64,000 nucleotides of DNA from contig NZ_JAEPJQ010000010.1 of assembly GCF_016827605.1 (NCBI RefSeq), positions 1-64,000 of the forward strand. Direction: 5' to 3'. The notes beneath the pieces are model-generated. The model was not told where the DNA came from. It did not search any database and worked only from the letters and a program-made list of their open reading frames with translations. Position 1 is the stretch's first letter, and each line of letters begins with the position of its first letter. The stretch comes from Hyunsoonleella ulvae. GTDB taxonomy: Bacteria; Bacteroidota; Bacteroidia; Flavobacteriales; Flavobacteriaceae. Position numbers and translations under genes: made by a program. Positions 47,760 to 56,069 of the stretch are shown here, piece by piece.

Positions 47760-48860
47760 TTAAAAAGAATTAATTAAAGTACAAACCTTGTTGAGGCTTT
47801 CTTTACTTAAACGAGGATACAGAGGAAGACTAAGTACTTCATCGTGAATCTTTTCAGTGTATGGAAAACGGAAATTTGTCCATTGCTTATAGGCAGGCTG
47901 TTTGTGAATTGGTAAAGGATAGTGAATTAATGTTTCAACATTCTTTTTGAGCAAATACGCTTTGAGTAAATCTCTTTTTTCACTTCTTATCACGAAAAGA
48001 TGGAATACATGTTGATTTATATCATTAAAAAACGGTAATACTACATCATTATTATCTATGCTATTTATATAAAGTTGTGCCAGTTCCTGCCTCTCTTTAT
48101 TATCAAGCCTTAACTTCTTGAGTTTTATTCTCAAAAAAGCAGCTTGAAGTTCATCTAATCTACAATTATAACCCTGTAGTTCGTTTTTGTAAGTGCTTAT
48201 CCTTCCATAATTTCTTAGTTTAAAAATTACCTCGGCTAATTGCTTATTATTTGTTGTAACTGCTCCTGCATCTCCAAGCGCACCTAAATTTTTAGTTGGA
48301 TAAAAACTAAATGCTGCTACAGCTGATAAATTTCCTGCTACACGACCATCTGTATATGTAGCTCCATGAGCCTGTGCCGCATCTTCTATTAGCAACAAAT
48401 TGTATTTCTTAGAAATACGCTCTAGTTCACTAACATCATACAACTGCCCATATAAATGAACTCCTAAAATGGCTTTTGTCTTAGCATTTATATTTGCTTC
48501 TATTCCGGAAGAATCTATATTGTAAGTTTTTAAACAAGGCTCAATTAAAACGGGTTTTAAACCAGCATTACTAACCGCTAAAACAGATGCTATATAGGTA
48601 TTGGCAGGCACGAGAACTTCGTCTCCTACAGATAATCTTCCTATTGCTTTATATGCTTCAAAAATTAATTGTAATGCATCAAGCCCACTACTAACCCCTA
48701 TACAATACTCTGTACCACAAAATGATGCAAACTCATTTTCAAATTCAGAAACCTGATTTCCTAAAATATAATGCCCAGACTTTAAAAAATCTTTAAATGA
48801 TTTTTTATAGTCAGTTTCATAAACCTCATTAACTAAATTTAAATCTAAAAACTTAATCAT
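47760..48860 (-). CDS. Sugar aminotransferase, DegT/DnrJ/EryC1/StrS family (FdtB/QdtB-like)
   Basis: 366 residues, PLP enzyme. VLVPANTYIASVLAVSNAG, EDAAQAHGA with D160, and the Schiff-base K190 in FSFYPTKNLGALGDAG are the hallmarks. With the FdtA-like isomerase encoded 1.3 kb downstream it should make a dTDP-3-amino-3,6-dideoxyhexose. It overlaps the upstream acyltransferase gene by 4 bp (ATGA). Confidence 0.9.
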   Translation of the reverse strand: MIKFLDLNLVNEVYETDYKKSFKDFLKSGHYILGNQVSEFENEFASFCGTEYCIGVSSGLDALQLIFEAYKAIGRLSVGDEVLVPANTYIASVLAVSNAGLKPVLIEPCLKTYNIDSSGIEANINAKTKAILGVHLYGQLYDVSELERISKKYNLLLIEDAAQAHGATYTDGRVAGNLSAVAAFSFYPTKNLGALGDAGAVTTNNKQLAEVIFKLRNYGRISTYKNELQGYNCRLDELQAAFLRIKLKKLRLDNKERQELAQLYINSIDNNDVVLPFFNDINQHVFHLFVIRSEKRDLLKAYLLKKNVETLIHYPLPIHKQPAYKQWTNFRFPYTEKIHDEVLSLPLYPRLSKESLNKVCTLINSF

Positions 48861-49831
48861 ATAAAAACGTTATCCAAAAGCTTATAATTAGTCGTTTCGA
48901 TTTCATAAAAATCGTGAACTAAAGCAGAAGCTCCAAAGCTTTGTTTCCAATTTAATAGCCCTAAATTTATATTTTTTCCTTGATTTTCATTGGAAATCCC
49001 AAAATCAAAATACTTCTTATCCTTGTAGATATCTGATATCAACGTATGAATGAGAAATGATAAAGCTCCTTTTTTATTATTCTTTTTAGTGGAAATATAT
49101 TGTAGATGTACTACACTTTTAGACTCAAAAACTGTGCACCCAGCAAGTATTTCTTTTTTGTCATAAACATTATACTGTGTTATATTGTTTGGGAACTTTT
49201 CTTTTAAATGATTTATTTCAGATAGAGAATGTACAGGATCTACACCAAACGTATCTTTTAAATTAGGCTTTAATATAAAGTCCCAAAAAGGTAAAAAATC
49301 ATCATTTGATACCAACTTTAAATCAGAATTTGTAGCCCTTTTTATTTCCCTCCTTCTTAATTCTGAATAATTTGGCTTAAGTTGGTTAGAAATTACCATT
49401 GAAATATCCCTACGGTATAATTTTGCCTTTAAAATAAACACTAAATAATCCAATTCATCTGCATACTTACTATTGTATATCTTAGGAATCTGTTTTATTA
49501 CTAACTTTTGTACTTCGTTTTCTAATAAAAACTTTAGTAAGCCTGAAAATACTTGAAGAACAGATTCGAAAGACAAACTATTTGGCAATATCAAACCACC
49601 ATAACTCAATCCTTGATGAGAATACACAGTATGCTTTTCCTTGTTTGCGGGAAATATGGCAACTAGTTTTTTATCTTTAAAAACTAACAAAGAAAAATCT
49701 TGAAATCTCTTATTATGGTATTCCATAAATTCTCTATTAAAGAGAAAAGTGGCATTCTTTGCGTTGATAACAAATTCATTCCATGCCTCAAAATATTGTT
49801 GAGAGTACCTAACAACTTTAAAATTACTCAT
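48857..49831 (-). CDS. GNAT/FemAB-like acyltransferase
   Basis: 324 residues with no signal or membrane helix. The layout, two acyltransferase-like halves with GLSYGGLILPNS and a C-terminal YFDFGISNENQGKNINLGLLNWKQSFGA, matches FemAB-like GNAT proteins common in Bacteroidota polysaccharide loci. It is co-transcribed with the aminotransferase and could acylate the 3-amino sugar made by that enzyme, the job of FdtC/QdtC elsewhere; this is inference. Confidence 0.7.
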   Translation of the reverse strand: MSNFKVVRYSQQYFEAWNEFVINAKNATFLFNREFMEYHNKRFQDFSLLVFKDKKLVAIFPANKEKHTVYSHQGLSYGGLILPNSLSFESVLQVFSGLLKFLLENEVQKLVIKQIPKIYNSKYADELDYLVFILKAKLYRRDISMVISNQLKPNYSELRRREIKRATNSDLKLVSNDDFLPFWDFILKPNLKDTFGVDPVHSLSEINHLKEKFPNNITQYNVYDKKEILAGCTVFESKSVVHLQYISTKKNNKKGALSFLIHTLISDIYKDKKYFDFGISNENQGKNINLGLLNWKQSFGASALVHDFYEIETTNYKLLDNVFI

Positions 49832-49865
49832 AACGATTCCGTTAGTCCCATATTTTGGTTAAGAA

Positions 49866-51164
49866 CTATTTCTTATCAGATTCAACCCCAAAAAGAGAGC
49901 TTCCAAAAATTAATAAAATTACCCCATAATACATCAAATAACTTACAAAATGTGCAATTGTAGCTCCTTTAACTCCATAAATCTTTATAAAGTAAATACT
50001 TGTAGTGTACAAAATAATAACCAAAAAAGCTTCTGTAATAATATAATGCCAAAACATTTTTTTCGCTAAAAATTGGTAAGCAATTATCATAGATAGTACT
50101 TTAACAAAATCGCCCAAGAGTTGCCATAAAAACAAATCTTCTACTGGCTGAAACTCCTCTGTAAAAACCAATCTCACTATAAACGGACGTAACAAATATA
50201 TAAGCAATAGCCCGAGTGTAAAATAGGGTATAATGGTTTTATATAATGAAAACACTTCTTTCTTAAACTCTTTAATATCATTTATTTCAGAAAATCTTGG
50301 AATGATATATAAGCCCAACAATGAACTTACCATCATTAGATAGTATTTAGAAATTCTAAGTATTGCTTCCCAGAAACCTGCATCTTTATAACCTATAGTA
50401 TCTATAATATGAGAACGAATAGCTAAAATAACTAATGGTAAGATAATAGCCGAAAATAGAGCCATCCCAGAGTAAGAACTCAATTTTTTAAAATAGGTAA
50501 AACTAATACGTTCAACACTAATTAATGGCAATAGGCTTTTTCTATTAATTATCCCAACTAGTGTTATTAAGAATATAAGAGATTCTGATATGGCAACAGA
50601 TATTAATGCCCCATCTAATTTGTTTTGATATATTAATAACAATGCGACAAACAGACTTAAAATTTGCCCAATTATGTTTATTATGATTAGGATTTTATAC
50701 TTTGAAAATCCGTTCATAATTGAGAACGAAAACATATTCAATGCATAAAAAGGCAATACGATTGCAAATATTTTTATAATATATTCATAATTATTGTACG
50801 TTGGAAAGATAAGATCGTTAATGGTATCTGCTTGAAAATAACAGAAAAACGACATCAATATTGTAGTAAAGAAACCAGTATAGTAGACCGTTGATAAGGT
50901 TTTACTTAACCTTACTAAATCATCCTTAAAATCATTTACATACTTTACTATTCCCTTATAAAAGCCTAGCGTGGCAAAGGTTTGTGCAGAAGCTACAAAA
51001 TTTCTAAGATTACCAACAAGAGCTAAACCTTCAGCTCCAATCATTACTGCAATAGCTTTTGAAGTAAGTAAACCTGCAATAATACGAGTAAACACCGCAG
51101 CCGTTTTCAATGAGCCAGCTTTCACTAATACCTTACTATTAATATAATTAATTAACTTTTTCAA
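49866..51164 (-). CDS. wzx: Polysaccharide flippase, Wzx-like (copy 2)
   Basis: 432 residues with about 12 membrane helices. It shares with copy 1 the start IGAEGLALVGNLRNF, the middle FSIMNGFSKYK and the end LWQLLGDFVKVLSMIIAYQFLAKKM. The codon is TTG at 51164. First gene of the run, with a TATATTTG -7 element at 51233-51226. It should flip a lipid-linked oligosaccharide. Confidence 0.9.
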   Translation of the reverse strand: MKKLINYINSKVLVKAGSLKTAAVFTRIIAGLLTSKAIAVMIGAEGLALVGNLRNFVASAQTFATLGFYKGIVKYVNDFKDDLVRLSKTLSTVYYTGFFTTILMSFFCYFQADTINDLIFPTYNNYEYIIKIFAIVLPFYALNMFSFSIMNGFSKYKILIIINIIGQILSLFVALLLIYQNKLDGALISVAISESLIFLITLVGIINRKSLLPLISVERISFTYFKKLSSYSGMALFSAIILPLVILAIRSHIIDTIGYKDAGFWEAILRISKYYLMMVSSLLGLYIIPRFSEINDIKEFKKEVFSLYKTIIPYFTLGLLLIYLLRPFIVRLVFTEEFQPVEDLFLWQLLGDFVKVLSMIIAYQFLAKKMFWHYIITEAFLVIILYTTSIYFIKIYGVKGATIAHFVSYLMYYGVILLIFGSSLFGVESDKK

Positions 51165-51225
51165 AAGAAATGGTTTGTAGTAGTGATAACTAAAAAACCT
51201 CTGTGTTTTATAGTCATAGAGTTCT

Positions 51226-51233
51226 CAAATATA
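51226..51233 (-). promoter_or_regulatory. Candidate -7 element of the flippase/Fdt operon
   Basis: TATATTTG on the minus strand, 62 bp upstream of the TTG start at 51164. Its neighbours are AT-rich, and no TTG at the correct spacing is obvious. Confidence 0.5.
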
Positions 51234-51263
51234 CAAAACGAATCATAAGAGAATTATTGCCTA

Positions 51264-51503
51264 TTATACAGAAATTCTTCTACTTTTTAGGACATAATAT
51301 AGATTTATAAACAAAATTGCTGTATTAGTAATTATAATTGGTTTTGAAATAGGTTGTAAATAAACTCCATATAATATAAATAACAAACAGCCTAATGCAT
51401 TTACAAGTCTTAACTTTATAATGGATTTCAAGAGAAAAGACATTAATACTGTGGTCATTGCAGCATACCCCAACCAATCTACAATGTCAATCCCTAAAAA
51501 CAT
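51264..51503 (-). CDS. Small membrane protein, YgjV-like
   Basis: 79 residues with three hydrophobic segments (about 9-26, 34-52, 54-71). The layout WLGYAAMTTVLMSFLLKSIIKLRLVN with NALGCLLFILYGVY is that of YgjV-like inner membrane proteins. Function unknown. It starts 2 bp after the typA stop and is probably co-transcribed with it. Confidence 0.7.
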   Translation of the reverse strand: MFLGIDIVDWLGYAAMTTVLMSFLLKSIIKLRLVNALGCLLFILYGVYLQPISKPIIITNTAILFINLYYVLKSRRISV

Positions 51504-51505
51504 TA

Positions 51506-53305
51506 CTATATAGTTTTATTACGCTTACGCTCTACTTCAGTAAGAAATATTTTTCTCAACCTCAAGTGGTTAGGTGTAACCTCTACATATTCGTCTTTTT
51601 GAATATATTCCAAAGCTTCTTCTAAAGAGAACTTAATTGCTGGTACAATTTTAGCTTTATCATCGGCACCTGCAGAACGTACATTACTAAGTTTTTTAGT
51701 TTTAGTAACATTTACCGTCATATCATCCCCTCTGGAATTTTCTCCAATTACCTGTCCCTCATAGATATCTTCTCCTGGATCGATAAAAAACTTACCACGT
51801 TCTTGTAACTTATCAATAGAATAAGGGATTGCCGTACCATTTTCCATAGATACTAAAGATCCATTTTGACGCTCAGGAATACCGCCCTTAACAGCTTGAT
51901 ACTCTTTAAAGCGATGTGCCATAATGGCTTCTCCAGCGGTAGCGGTTAATAACTGATTTCTTAAACCTATAATACCCCTAGATGGAATTACAAATTCACA
52001 AACCATTCTATCGCCTTTAGCTTCCATACTTAGCATTTCTCCTTTACGCATGGTTACCATTTCTATGGCTTTACCTGAAACGTGTTCTGGTAAATCTATA
52101 GTCATTTCCTCAACTGGTTCACATTTAACGCCATCAACTTCTTTTATAATTACTTGAGGTTGACCAATTTGCAACTCGTATCCCTCACGACGCATAGTTT
52201 CAATTAAAACCGATAAGTGCAATACACCTCTACCAAACACCATAAATTTATCGGCACTGTCTGTATCTTCTACCCGTAATGCTAAGTTCTTTTCTAACTC
52301 TTTTGTTAAACGCTCTTTTATATGTCTAGATGTAACGTATTTACCATCTTTTCCAAAGAATGGAGAGTCATTGATGGTAAACAACATACTCATTGTAGGT
52401 TCATCAATAGCAATGGTTTTCAACCCTTCAGGATTTTCAAAATCAGCAACAGTATCTCCTATTTCAAAGCCTTCTAAACCTACAATAGCACAAATATCCC
52501 CAGCTTTTACCTCATCTACTTTTTTGCGTCCTAAGCCTTCAAACGTATGTAATTCTTTTATTCTAGATTTTACAATCTTACCATCACGCTTTACTAAAGA
52601 AATATTTTGATTTACTTTTAATTCCCCACGTGTTAAACGTCCTATTGCTATTCTTCCTGTAAACGAAGAAAAATCTAAAGAGGTAATCAACATTTGTGTT
52701 GTTCCCTCTTCAATTTTCGGAGAAGGAATATGCTCAATAACCATATCTAATAAAGGCTCGATATTCTCAGTTTCATTTTGCCAATCATCACTCATCCAAT
52801 TGTTCTTAGCAGAACCATACACAGTTGGAAAATCTAATTGCCATTCTTCAGCACCTAATTCAAACATTAAATCAAACACTTTCTCATGCACCTCATCAGG
52901 TGTACAATTTTCTTTATCTACCTTGTTTACTACAACACAAGGTTTCAGTCCTAAATCTATAGCTTTTTGAAGTACAAAACGGGTTTGAGGCATAGGACCT
53001 TCAAAAGCATCCACCAACAACAATACACCATCTGCCATGTTTAAAACACGCTCTACTTCTCCTCCAAAATCGGCGTGCCCCGGTGTATCTATGATATTAA
53101 TTTTTGTGCCTTTGTAGATAACTGAAACGTTTTTGGACGTAATAGTGATACCTCTTTCTCGTTCCAAATCATTGTTATCCAATATTAAATCGCCTGTATT
53201 TTCATTCTCACGAAATAATTGACAATGGTACATAATTTTATCAACCAATGTAGTTTTTCCATGGTCTACGTGAGCGATTATAGCAATATTCTTTATGTTT
53301 GACAT
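51506..53305 (-). CDS. typA: Translational GTPase TypA/BipA
   Basis: 599 residues from the ATG at 53305. AHVDHGKT lies at 11-18, then [16 protein letters not shown] (G3) and NKVDKEN (G4). Domain III and the TypA C-terminal domain follow. TypA helps 50S assembly at low temperature. The longer start at 53338 is rejected because the -7 element of the promoter lies inside it. Confidence 0.98.
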   Translation of the reverse strand: MSNIKNIAIIAHVDHGKTTLVDKIMYHCQLFRENENTGDLILDNNDLERERGITITSKNVSVIYKGTKINIIDTPGHADFGGEVERVLNMADGVLLLVDAFEGPMPQTRFVLQKAIDLGLKPCVVVNKVDKENCTPDEVHEKVFDLMFELGAEEWQLDFPTVYGSAKNNWMSDDWQNETENIEPLLDMVIEHIPSPKIEEGTTQMLITSLDFSSFTGRIAIGRLTRGELKVNQNISLVKRDGKIVKSRIKELHTFEGLGRKKVDEVKAGDICAIVGLEGFEIGDTVADFENPEGLKTIAIDEPTMSMLFTINDSPFFGKDGKYVTSRHIKERLTKELEKNLALRVEDTDSADKFMVFGRGVLHLSVLIETMRREGYELQIGQPQVIIKEVDGVKCEPVEEMTIDLPEHVSGKAIEMVTMRKGEMLSMEAKGDRMVCEFVIPSRGIIGLRNQLLTATAGEAIMAHRFKEYQAVKGGIPERQNGSLVSMENGTAIPYSIDKLQERGKFFIDPGEDIYEGQVIGENSRGDDMTVNVTKTKKLSNVRSAGADDKAKIVPAIKFSLEEALEYIQKDEYVEVTPNHLRLRKIFLTEVERKRNKTI

Positions 53306-53327
53306 AACAACTTTTGTTTTAAGCCTG

Positions 53328-53335
53328 CAAATGTA
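53328..53335 (-). promoter_or_regulatory. Candidate -7 element of typA
   Basis: TACATTTG on the minus strand matches TAnnTTTG, 22 bp before the ATG at 53305. It supports the shorter start. No TTG is seen at the usual distance. Confidence 0.6.
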
Positions 53336-53448
53336 CATGTATTTATCAGATAGTTAAAACTTTATTGCAATTAAAAGTTTGCTTAATGGTTTGTTTTAAA
53401 CTCTAGCTTTGGATACAATTTCTACATAAAAATAGCTCTTAATTTAAT

Positions 53449-53456
53449 TACCTTTG
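53449..53456 (+). promoter_or_regulatory. Candidate -7 element of kdsA
   Basis: TACCTTTG matches TAnnTTTG, 19 bp before the ATG at 53476. The leader would be about 12 nt. Confidence 0.6.
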
Positions 53457-53475
53457 TATCTTTAACAAAACGTAA

Positions 53476-54297
53476 ATGGCACTAAACGATATTCCAAAAT
53501 TAAAACACACCAATTCTAATAACTTCTTTTTATTATGTGGCCCTTGTGCTATTGAAGGCGAGGATATGGCTTTAAGAATTTCTGAAAAAGTAATTTCAAT
53601 AACAGATAAGTTAAATATCCCCTATATATTTAAAGGGAGTTTTAAAAAGGCAAACCGCAGTAGAATTGATAGTTTTACAGGCATTGGAGACGAAAAAGCT
53701 TTAAAAATTCTACAGAAGGTGTCAACTACTTTTGATGTACCTACTGTTACAGATATCCATGAGGTTTCTGATGCTGATAAGGCTGCTGAATATGTGGATG
53801 TTTTACAAATTCCTGCATTTTTGGTACGACAAACAGATTTGGTAGTAGCTGCTGCTAAAACTGGTAAGGTGGTAAATTTGAAAAAAGGACAATTTATGAG
53901 CCCAGAAGCCATGAAACATGCTGTGCTAAAAGTTAAAGATGCTGGTAACAATCAAGCTTGGATTACAGATAGAGGTACGATGTTTGGCTATCAAGATATG
54001 ATTGTGGATTTTAGAGGCATCCCTACAATGCGAGCTTATGCTCCTACTGTTTTGGATGTAACACATTCTCTACAACAACCCAATCAATCTGCAGGTGTAA
54101 CTGGAGGACGACCTGAAATGATAGAAACTATTGCCAGAGCTGGTGTTGTAAACAATGTAGACGGCTTATTTATTGAAACCCATTTTGACCCTGCCAATGC
54201 TAAAAGTGATGGGGCTAATATGCTGCATTTAGATAATTTAGAATCATTATTGACTAATTTGGTTTCTATTAGAAAAACTGTAAATAGCTTAAAATAA
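53476..54297 (+). CDS. kdsA: 3-deoxy-8-phosphooctulonate (KDO-8-P) synthase
   Basis: 273 residues. The enzyme condenses arabinose-5-phosphate and phosphoenolpyruvate on the way to KDO of lipid A/core. CGPCAIEGEDMA, FKGSFKKANRSR and the C-terminal FIETHFDPANAKSDG are clear family motifs. The first motif keeps the Cys of metal-dependent enzymes (CGPC). A 7-bp AT-rich inverted repeat follows at 54303-54327. Confidence 0.97.
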   Translation: MALNDIPKLKHTNSNNFFLLCGPCAIEGEDMALRISEKVISITDKLNIPYIFKGSFKKANRSRIDSFTGIGDEKALKILQKVSTTFDVPTVTDIHEVSDADKAAEYVDVLQIPAFLVRQTDLVVAAAKTGKVVNLKKGQFMSPEAMKHAVLKVKDAGNNQAWITDRGTMFGYQDMIVDFRGIPTMRAYAPTVLDVTHSLQQPNQSAGVTGGRPEMIETIARAGVVNNVDGLFIETHFDPANAKSDGANMLHLDNLESLLTNLVSIRKTVNSLK

Positions 54298-54331
54298 TAG
54301 TATTTTAGTGAGAATTAATTACTAAAAAACT

Positions 54332-54568
54332 ATGGAAAATAATAAAAGAGGTGGAGACGCACCGATACAATGCGAATTAGAAGCTAATAAAAATTATGCT
54401 TGGTGTACATGTGGGCATAGCGATGAGCAACCCTTTTGTAACGGATCTCATAGAGCAGCAAAAGCTACACCATCTATGGTGTTTTCTGTAGATGAAGATA
54501 AAACAGCCTATTTATGCACTTGTAAACAAACTAAAAACCCGCCATATTGTGATGGGTCTCATAATTAA
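54332..54568 (+). CDS. Double CDGSH iron-sulfur domain protein
   Basis: 78 residues with two 3Cys-1His [2Fe-2S] sites. The first is C25, C27, C36, H40 (CNGSH instead of CDGSH) and the second C62, C64, C73, H77 (CDGSH). Small prokaryotic CDGSH proteins of this type are redox-active, and their partner is unknown. It follows kdsA by 34 bp. Confidence 0.92.
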   Translation: MENNKRGGDAPIQCELEANKNYAWCTCGHSDEQPFCNGSHRAAKATPSMVFSVDEDKTAYLCTCKQTKNPPYCDGSHN

Positions 54569-54593
54569 ACTACAGAAGTCATCTCTATAATAT

Positions 54594-54962
54594 TTACCTA
54601 TTGTAAAACGATTTCCCTTTTTGTTTTTTAGCTTCTTCTATAATAGCGATAAAAACAGTATCATCTATTTCTTCTATTGATCGATATCGTAAAGACTTTA
54701 CAACTTTACGGTTCTCACTAACTAGATATGCATCGAATTTAGATAAATATGCAGAATGCCAAAATCCAATATCTACAAATTGTTTTTTATGGCTAGCGTT
54801 TAAATAACATACAGGTGTCTCCCCCATATAATAACAGGGAATACGCCATTTGTACTTTAGCTCAACATTAGGAATCGTATGTTCAATTATAACTTGTACA
54901 TGCATTAAAATAGACCGATATGGTTCTGGTTGGTTAAGGATATATTCTTCAGCTGGATGCAT
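54594..54962 (-). CDS. DUF1801 domain protein
   Basis: 122 residues. YILNQPEPYRSILMHVQVIIEHTIPN and KWRIPCYYMGETPVCYLN fit the DUF1801 (YdhG-like) family. Function unknown. Convergent to the CDGSH gene. Confidence 0.8.
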   Translation of the reverse strand: MHPAEEYILNQPEPYRSILMHVQVIIEHTIPNVELKYKWRIPCYYMGETPVCYLNASHKKQFVDIGFWHSAYLSKFDAYLVSENRKVVKSLRYRSIEEIDDTVFIAIIEEAKKQKGKSFYNR

Positions 54963-55027
54963 TAGTAAATTTTAGTAACTATAAAATTAATAAAAATTTA
55001 TGTGTCGATTTTCAATTTATTTTATTT

Positions 55028-55049
55028 ACTTTGTATTTCAAAGTACTTT
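55028..55049 (+). promoter_or_regulatory. Composite operator-like site, copy 1
   Basis: ACTTTG (55028-55033), five bases, CAAAGT (55039-55044), then directly ACTTT (55045-55049). The two outer sixes are a perfect dyad. It ends 3 bp before the ATG at 55053. A second copy with the same spacing lies at 56036-56057. Confidence 0.7.
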
Positions 55050-55052
55050 TAT

Positions 55053-55661
55053 ATGGAATCAAAAGATTATCTAAAAGACATTAGTGAGATTAAAAATATG
55101 ATGCATAAATCCTCTCGATTTATTTCATTGAGTGGTTTATCTGGAATTCTTGCTGGCATTTATGCTTTAATTGGTGCTGCTATAGCTTATTGGTTGGTTA
55201 CAACTTATAGTAATGGCTATTTAATTCTTGACGGATGGGTTTACCAGTCCTGTCTTTTTACTTTAGCCATAGTGGCTTTGTTAAGTATTGGCACAGGTAT
55301 TCTCCTAACAACTAGAAAGGCAAAAAAAGATGGTGCTAGTATTTGGGACAGTACTTCACGTCGTTTAGTTTTTAATTTTTTAATTCCTTTGGTTGCTGGA
55401 GGTTTTTATATTTTAATCATATTAAGTCAAGGTAAATACGGACAATCTGGAGGTTTAATGCTAATTTTTTATGGTCTGGCTTTAATAAATGCTTCAAAAT
55501 ATAGTATCGGTGAGATTCAATATTTAGGGTATATTCAAATTATTTTAGGCCTAATTGGTGCTTGGAAACCTGGTTATGGATTCTGGCTATGGGTAATAGG
55601 TTTTGGCTTTATGCATATTATCTATGGCACTTGGATGCATTTTAAGTATGACTTAAAATAG
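55053..55661 (+). CDS. Hypothetical membrane protein (HTH-linked)
   Basis: 202 residues from the ATG at 55053. A hydrophilic head (MESKDYLKDISEIKNMMHK) is followed by five to six hydrophobic segments. I do not recognise a named family. It lies 61 bp upstream of the winged-helix regulator, and its promoter region holds operator copy 1. An earlier ATG at 55002 is rejected because it lies before the operator-like site. Confidence 0.75.
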   Translation: MESKDYLKDISEIKNMMHKSSRFISLSGLSGILAGIYALIGAAIAYWLVTTYSNGYLILDGWVYQSCLFTLAIVALLSIGTGILLTTRKAKKDGASIWDSTSRRLVFNFLIPLVAGGFYILIILSQGKYGQSGGLMLIFYGLALINASKYSIGEIQYLGYIQIILGLIGAWKPGYGFWLWVIGFGFMHIIYGTWMHFKYDLK

Positions 55662-55722
55662 TAAACAGTTTATAGTCACAGTATATTCAGTAACTTTAAT
55701 CTAGAAACCTTGAATTAATAGA

Positions 55723-56019
55723 GTGAGCATCATTAACAACATAAATAAACTATTCGACCACCGTATAAGATTGGGCATAATGTCTATTCTTATGGTTAAC
55801 GAGTATGCTGATTTTAATATGTTGAAAGAACTTTTAGGTGCTACGGATGGTAATTTAGCAAGTCATACCAAAGCTTTAGAAAAAGCAGAATATATAAAAG
55901 TAGAAAAGCAATTTATCGGTAGAAAACCCAATACCCGCTACTCTACAACCAAGCTAGGAAGAGCTGCATTTAAAAAACATATTGATGCCCTTGAAGCTAT
56001 TATAAATCAACAGAAATAA
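55723..56019 (+). CDS. Winged-helix transcriptional regulator (HTH_34/MarR-like)
   Basis: 98 residues; the start codon is GTG. The layout LFDHRIRLGIMSILMVNE, DFNMLKELLGATDGNLASHTKALEKAEYI and a wing with KQFIGRKPNTRYSTTKLGR is that of the HTH_34 (PF13601) family. It has no ligand-binding domain. It sits between the two genes that carry the operator-like copies and is the natural candidate to bind them. Confidence 0.9.
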   Translation: MSIINNINKLFDHRIRLGIMSILMVNEYADFNMLKELLGATDGNLASHTKALEKAEYIKVEKQFIGRKPNTRYSTTKLGRAAFKKHIDALEAIINQQK

Positions 56020-56035
56020 ATTTTTTTATAAATAT

Positions 56036-56057
56036 ACTTTGAAATTCAAAGTACTTT
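56036..56057 (+). promoter_or_regulatory. Composite operator-like site, copy 2
   Basis: ACTTTG (56036-56041), five bases, CAAAGT (56047-56052), then ACTTT (56053-56057). The same spacing as copy 1. It lies 12 bp before the ATG at 56070 and 16 bp after the regulator stop. Confidence 0.7.
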
Positions 56058-56069
56058 AAATTAAATAAA

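Noticed and set aside
41965-51164. Polysaccharide locus as a recent foreign island
   Set aside because: AT content seems only slightly different from the rest, and no boundary repeats, integrase or tRNA target are present; not supportable by eye.
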